Below are positions 17,118-21,709 of a stretch of 21,709 nt of DNA, one piece after another. The notes beneath the pieces were generated by a model. It did not search any database and was not told the DNA's origin. It saw nothing but the letters and a program-made list of their open reading frames with translations. The DNA lies in the NCBI GenBank assembly GCA_003427395.1, contig BFEA01001029.1:165312-187020 (forward strand). Direction: 5' to 3'. Each line of letters opens with the position of its first letter. Position 1 is the stretch's first letter. Origin of the DNA: Chara braunii (lineage: Eukaryota > Streptophyta > Charophyceae > Charales > Characeae). Both the position numbers and the translations under genes were made by a program.

Positions 17118-18287
17118 CTCGGGAAACATGTGAGGCCGGTGGAAGTTTTAGCTGCTTCTACTCATGGTGAAGTGGGCCAGATACCCTCCCCACTTCATGA
17201 GAAGTCTATAGCTAATGACTGTTTAGTCACCCTGCAGACTCATCCAGACCAAACTGTGCTCTGTACGTTGGATGTGTCTGATGCCTTAGAAGATTTAGAA
17301 AGTGAGTGGTCAAACAAGGACCCTCGCGAATCTTGGGTGGCACTAAGAAGAGGTCCTAGAGGGGAACATTTCGNTGTGGAAGTTGCTNTAGGAGACCGCA
17401 AATGTGGTGCCTTCATAGACATCGGCTCCACACGGAATTACATAAGCCGCGCCTATTTGGAAAGGCTGCACCTAAAGGACCGGGTACACCACCTTAGTAG
17501 ACCAGTAGCATCTACTTTGGCCAATAAGGAGCGCATGATTGTCANAGACTATATCAAGGATGTAGTCTGTACCTTCTCCTATGGAGGAGGGGAACTTAAT
17601 CACAAGATTTCGTTCCTAGTTAGCGACGACTTACCGTTTGATATGTTGTTAGGAATGTACTACCTCGAGGTTGCTAAGCCTCAGTTTGACTGGGACAAGA
17701 AGGTGCTAAAACATAAGTTGCCTAATGGAAGGACGGTGAGACTGACTAAATTCAAAGCCAGTAGTATAATCGATACCTATGGCTGCTTGTGTGCATCAGC
17801 GTTCTATAACTACTATAAACAGAACCAAGAGGAGGGTATGTACCTTGTGTATGTCTCTGAGAAAGGGGAGGCCATTAAAACACCCCCAGAGATAGAACAC
17901 GTCGTTGCTAAGTTCCCTGATCTGTTCACAAAAACTACAGGAGTCGTAGAAAGGGAGGTTGTCCACGCCATAAAAATCATTCCAGGAAGTAAAACCCTAA
18001 AGGGAAGGATCTATAGGCTGGCTCCGGCCGAGTTGGATGAACTTCGGCGACAACTGAAAGAGCTGACAGAAAAGGGATGGATCCGACCGAGTACTTCCCC
18101 CTACGGATCTCCAGTGTTATTTGTACCGAAGAAGGGGGGTATATTGAGGATGTGCATTGATTACAGAGGCCTCAATGCCATCACAGTGAAAAACGCAGAG
18201 CCTCTACCTCGCATAGACGAGCTATTGCATAGGGTGCAGGGATGTAAGTACTATAGCAAGATAGACTTAAAGTCCGGCTACCATTAG
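17118..18287 (+). pseudogene. Element C protease and N-terminal RT
   Basis: This frame opens after TAG 17115-17117 and is -1 relative to gag. The protease has GAFIDIGSTRNYIS with the active-site triad D-S/T-G read as D-I-G (Ile codon ATC at 17421-17423, one base from Ser AGC), and the second motif [14 protein letters not shown] begins with the usual gypsy block: [44 protein letters not shown] and [12 protein letters not shown]. It ends at TAG 18285-18287 exactly where family members have Gln after SGYH, so CAG-to-TAG. The start is not a Met: entry is expected by frameshifting at 17121-17127. Confidence 0.9.
17121..17127 (+). promoter_or_regulatory. Candidate -1 ribosomal frameshift site GGGAAAC, gag to pol of element C
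   Basis: In the gag frame the bases read TCG GGA AAC ATG TGA, so the heptamer is G GGA AAC (X XXY YYZ) four codons from the gag stop. The pol frame (-1) opens only at 17118 and the gag frame ends at 17133; the heptamer falls inside this 16-nt window. It is the same heptamer, in the same phase and place, as in element A. Short hairpins are possible downstream (GAAG...CTTC near 17143-17160), untested. Confidence 0.78.
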
Positions 18288-19622
18288 ATTGCAATAAGAC
18301 CTGAGAATCAGCATAAGACTGCTTTTCAGACCAGATACGGTCTGTATGAGTTTGTAGTGATGCCCTTTGGCCTTTGCAATGCACCGGGTACATTCCAGCA
18401 TGCCATGAATAGGATCTTCCATGACCACTTAGATAAGTTTGTCGTTGTCTATCTNGACGATATTCTTATCTTTAGTAAGTCTATCGAGGAGCATGCACAG
18501 CACGTTGAGACTGTACTTTCACTCCTGCGACAACACAAGTATAAGNTCAACCTAGAGAAATGTGAGTTTGGACGCACTAAGATCTTATACTTGGGTCATG
18601 AAGCATCCGCGGAAGGTATTAGGCCGGAAGATGCGAAGGTGGATAGTATCAGGGACTGGCCACGACCTCAGACTGTTACTGAGGTCAGATCTTTCTTAGG
18701 AATGTGCGGCTACTATAGGAACTTCCTAAAGAACTATTCTACAGTCGCCTCTCCTTTCACTGATCTAACTCGACTTGAGACACCGTGGGAGTGGAGTGAT
18801 GAGTGCGAGGCTGCTTTCAAACGATTGAAGCATGCACTCATGAATCATGAGGTTCTCATGGTGTCCGATCCTCAGAAGCCTTTCATTGTAACTACTGACG
18901 CAAGCCAATACGGCATTAGCGTAGTGCTGGCTCAACAGGATGGGAAGAAGTTGAGGCCGATTGAGTACATGAGCAAGAAAATGACATCAAAGAAACTGGC
19001 AAAGTCCACCTATGAAAGGGAACTCTATGCTCTCTACAAAGCACTTGTCCATTGGAGGCACTTTCTATTGGGACGGTTCTTCTATTTGAGAACTGACCAT
19101 CAGACCCTCAAATGGATCAAGACTCAACCGGCTCTCTCTGATGCACTCAAGCGATGGATTGAAGTCATAGATCAATATGACTTCAAGCTAGAGTATCTGA
19201 AGGGAGAGTATAACAAGGTTGCAGATGCGCTATCACGTAGGGCAGATTACCTAGGGGCGCTAGTTTATGAGTTTGGTGTATCTGAGGAACTAACTCAATC
19301 GCTGGTGGGAGCCTATCAGGAAGACCCTGTCACGATGGACATCATACGCAAGCTTCAGGCAAAAGAAAAGGCCACAGAAAATGAGTTTGTGATAGTGGAC
19401 AGGCTTCTCTTTCTTGATAAGGCCGGATTTAAAAGGTTAGTTGTTCCATCTAGTGAGAGTCTGCGCAGTTTATTTCTTGGAGAATGTCATGACGCAACTG
19501 GACACTATAGCTATAAAAAGACAAGTGTCAATCTAGTACAACGATTTTGGTGGCCCGGATTGCTAGATGACGCAAAGAAGTATGTGGAGACCTGTCAGGT
19601 CTGTCAGCGGGACAAGCCGTGA
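18288..19622 (+). pseudogene. Element C RT (palm/thumb), RNase H and integrase zinc finger
   Basis: Continues the frame of the upstream RT part. Visible are [32 protein letters not shown] and the catalytic VVVY-L-DD-ILIFSKS; the N in that Leu codon (18455, CTN) does not change the residue. The connection is VRSFLGMCGYYRNF. RNase H: PFIVTTDASQYGISVVLAQQ, ELYALYKAL, RTDHQTLKWI and KVADALSRRADY, all catalytic acidic residues present. The integrase HHCC finger has ECHDATGHYSY and CQVCQRDK. TGA at 19620-19622 ends the reading where an Arg codon would be usual (CGA-to-TGA). Confidence 0.93.
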
Positions 19623-20326
19623 ACCCAAGCACCGCTTGGGTTGCTGAAGCCCTTACCTATCCCCGCTGGTCCAGGATAGTGTTTCCATGGATTTCATGGA
19701 CACCCTGGTGACCAGCAAGAGTGGCAAGAGGCACATCTTTGTCATCATTAGACCGATTCACCAAGTATGCTAGACTAACTGCCATGCCAGAGACCGCAAG
19801 AACTGAATACGTCATCAAGTTGTTTATGGACAACTGGGTGCGCGATTTTGGATTACCAAAGTCCATCGTCACTGACAGAGATGTCCGCTTCACAAGTGAG
19901 TTGTGGAAGAAGACTGCTGAGCAATTGGGCAGTCAACTTCAGATGACTTCCGGGAATCATCCCGAAGCAAACGGACAGGCCGAGCAGATGAACAGAGTTG
20001 TACAACACCTGCTGAGGCACTACATCAAGCCCAACCAGGATGACTGGGATGAGAAGTTGCCTCTCATCGCCAGCCTGTACAACAACGCTGTACACAGCAG
20101 TACCGGCGTTAGTCTTAATCAGCTACACTTGGGATGGAAGCCTAGATCAGCTCTGGACTTCCTCCTACCTGAAAACCGACCATCTGCAACTCCAAGCACA
20201 CTTGAGTATGGTGTGCAGTATGAGAAGTTGCTACAGCAAGCTGTCGAGCACATCAAGAAAGCTCAGCAAGCAATGATTGCTTCTGAGAACAAACATCGTC
20301 GACAGTCCTCATTTCAAGTGGGGTAA
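19623..20326 (+). pseudogene. Element C integrase catalytic core
   Basis: The family pattern continues but in changing frames: one frame to about 19676, a +1 shift near 19677 (a TAG also appears there), and another +1 shift from an extra A at about 19750, directly before DRFTKYARL, the first core Asp. From there one frame is open: SIVTDRDVRFTSELWKK with the second Asp, SGNHPEANGQAEQMN with the Glu, then LYNNAVHSSTGVSLNQL. TAA at 20324-20326 follows SSFQVG where relatives have Gln or Asp before RVWVKAS (CAA-to-TAA is plausible). The DDE triad itself is intact. Confidence 0.9.
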
Positions 20327-20800
20327 CGTGTCTGGGTCAAGGCTAGTGAGCTAGGACAAGAATTTGGTATCTCTCGGAAACTAATGCCTCAGTATTTTGG
20401 TCCCTGGGAAGTCCTGGATATAGTGGGGGATGAGATGGATGGTCCTACCTATGTTATCCATATCCCTGGTCACTTGCGCACTCACCCTGTCTTTCATGCC
20501 TCAAAGCTTGCACCTTTCGCTGAGACAGATCAATTCCCTTCAAGGAGATCGATGCTGCCCCCAACCATGGATGGACAAGTGGACATCGACGACATTGTGG
20601 ATCACAGAGACATGCCTGTTCCAAAGCCACTGGGTAGAGGAAGACCTCCCAANCCCAAGAGAGAATATCGCGTCAGATTCAGGCATCATACGGATCCAAA
20701 AGAAGATCGGTGGTTCACCAGAGAGGAACTGATTGACACAGCTCCTCAAGTGGTGGTAGAATATGAGAGGATGTTAAAAGGGAAGGCACCTGTGAAGTAA
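20327..20800 (+). pseudogene. Element C integrase C-terminus: GPY/F and chromodomain-like tail
   Basis: In frame with the core after the TAA. It has RVWVKASELG, the GPY/F block (KLMPQYFGPWEVLDIVGDE), HPVFHASKLAPF, and a chromodomain-like end: VDIDDIVDHRDMP, REYRVRFRHHTDPKEDRWFT and REELIDTAPQVVVEYERML, stopping at TAA 20798-20800. In chromoviruses this tail guides integration to particular chromatin. The aromatic cage is not fully recognisable, so it may be a degenerate (group II-like) chromodomain. Confidence 0.85.
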
Positions 20801-20821
20801 GCATCTCAGCGGACTTTCGAA

Positions 20822-20837
20822 GCTAAGGGGGATGGAA
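20822..20837 (+). other. Element C polypurine tract
   Basis: GCTAAGGGGGATGGAA directly before the LTR start TGTGAGG. Confidence 0.8.
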
Positions 20838-21709
20838 TGTGAGGATTGAGCCCTCAAAGGAGGGCCTTGCCAACATGCATATGTTCTGGGCTTAGGCCCC
20901 CAGCAAGCCTTGTGGCCGCCCTAAGTGAAGGCGGGCCAAAATATCCACAGGAGACCTTCATTCAGCATTTCACGAAGTGGGTATCAGACAGTTGCCGCAC
21001 GCCAGTTGGGTGGAGTGCATCGTGAGCCTCAGACTGCTGCAAAGCAGTTGAGCCCAGGGCCTCGGTTGGTTGAGCCCTGGGCGAAGGTTTGAGAGGCCGA
21101 CACATCACGCATTGGTCCCTGGCCTCAGAAAAGCAGTATTTCGTCGAGGCCGAGGAAACCAATGGGAAACCGGTACAGGGACTGAATCTGGACAGCGGCC
21201 CTAGCACAAGGGGCGCAACTGTATTACCTGGGCCCCACCTGCATTGGGCCTGGGTACAGGTACTGGGGCCCAGTCGCAGGCTTGAGGCAGACCGCCCACA
21301 CCCAACACTGGCATATAGGCAGAAGAGGCGAGTGGGCAGGGATCTTGGCCAATGCAGGCATTGCGGGCACGCTGCTGCATTGTAGCGCTAGCACTTGGGC
21401 TGCGCAGTGGCTGAGAGAGGCAGGCTAGCGCTAAGCGGTAGAGCGCTGCCTGGGCGCAGGGCGCTGGCGCCCATAGCCGGGCTGCCTGTGGGCGCAGAGG
21501 AGGTGAAAGGCGGAGGTGAAGGGCGCTGTGTGGGATAACAAGGGAGAGTGAGGGTGAAGAAAGAGACGTACCTGGTGGAGAGGAGGTCGGCATTGGTGTC
21601 GACGTCATCACTCCTTGGTCGTCAAGTTGTCTGGTTGCTTCCATGCTGTAGTTGTAGTATTAGGCTGTAGAGTAGATAGGGCGCCTGGCGCCATTCAAGA
21701 GAGAGAGCT
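20838..21709 (+). repeat. Element C 3' LTR, first 872 bp (cut by window end)
   Basis: Collinear with 12354-13225; about 25 substitutions and two 1-bp indels counted by eye. The remaining about 187 bp, by comparison with the 5' LTR, lie outside the window, as does the right target-site duplication. Confidence 0.93.

Larger units (their letters stand above)
15361..17133 (+). pseudogene. Element C gag: coiled coil, capsid and zinc-knuckle nucleocapsid
   Basis: The frame is open from 15361 but has no ATG before 15481; the Ala/Arg-rich helix before that Met (REAANAAAREQ) looks like gag N-terminus, so the original start may be lost. A coiled-coil segment follows (LELQQVERISAWLERELKQA, about 15640-15770), then an N-containing stretch, Pro/Gln/Ser linker, and the retrotransposon gag capsid domain (from KPPLAFSGEKKDEELNTWLR). 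TGA at 16321-16323 interrupts the capsid; the same frame resumes and reaches a CCHC knuckle (CITCGEYGHTQYKC, about 17011-17052). A TAG at 17107-17109 lies just before the frameshift site; the original gag end is probably TGA 17131-17133. A 24-bp lysine-rich unit (KKKGPQEW) is duplicated near 16690-16735. Confidence 0.87.
12354..21709 (+). mobile_element. Element C: Ty3/gypsy chromovirus-like LTR retrotransposon, 3' LTR cut by window
   Basis: Complete plan: 5' LTR, initiator-Met-type primer binding site, 1.9-kb leader, gag, protease, RT, RNase H, integrase with chromodomain-like tail, polypurine tract and 3' LTR. It is a different lineage from A and B; LTRs share no visible similarity and proteins only family motifs. 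LTR comparison over 872 bp gives about 25 substitutions and two 1-bp indels. It is dead: two gag stops, one RT stop, one stop and two frameshifts at the start of integrase, and another stop later. All N bases of the window lie here. Confidence 0.93.

Noticed and set aside
20801-20837. An env-like gene between integrase and 3' LTR of any element
   Set aside because: The pol stops lie within about 50 bp of the polypurine tracts in A, B and C, so there is no room.

Overview
This window is a graveyard of plant-type LTR retrotransposons with no recognisable host protein gene. Three Ty3/gypsy (Metaviridae) elements fill about 95% of it. All have the pol order protease-RT-RNase H-integrase with a GPY/F motif and a chromodomain-like tail, so they look like chromoviruses. 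Two primer binding sites resemble the 3' end of initiator tRNA-Met. A degenerate U6 snRNA copy is of the plant type. Together these suggest a streptophyte nuclear genome (land plant or charophyte alga such as Chara); the species cannot be fixed from this sequence.

Layout. (1) 1-7140, minus strand: internal region and start of the 3' LTR of element A (leader 7126-5616, gag 5615-4072, pol 4156-195, polypurine tract, LTR from 153 downward off the window edge). (2) 7141-8451: one 1311-bp LTR (TG...CA on the minus strand) that has a primer binding site on A's side and a polypurine tract on B's side, so it serves as both the 5' LTR of A and the 3' LTR of B. (3) 8452-about 11427, minus strand: element B, a sister subfamily of A that keeps only RT-RNase H-integrase; gag and protease are missing. 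(4) About 11428-12353: non-LTR interval with an 80-bp direct repeat pair, GAA microsatellite, U6-like retro-pseudogene with a GC hairpin and A-tail, and a 101-bp tandem duplication across the left junction of element C. (5) 12354-21709, plus strand: element C, a different chromovirus lineage, with a 1059-bp 5' LTR, a leader carrying two nested inverted-repeat elements, gag, pol, polypurine tract and the first 872 bp of the 3' LTR. Its LTRs differ by about 25 substitutions and two 1-bp indels (hand count, about 97% identity).

How the genes work together. In both A and C, pol lies in the -1 frame relative to gag, and the heptamer GGGAAAC sits in the gag frame inside the short overlap, after the CCHC zinc knuckle. 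This is the textbook X XXY YYZ -1 frameshift site. Its conservation in two clearly diverged elements is the best candidate here for an under-described system, because plant chromoviruses are usually described as having one continuous gag-pol frame. All three elements are dead: in-frame stops (several of them C-to-T changes at CGA or CAG codons), 1-bp frameshifts, and active-site substitutions (protease D-R-G in A and D-I-G in C; RT YLDN and an altered RNase H Asp in A). Sixteen isolated N bases lie only inside element C.
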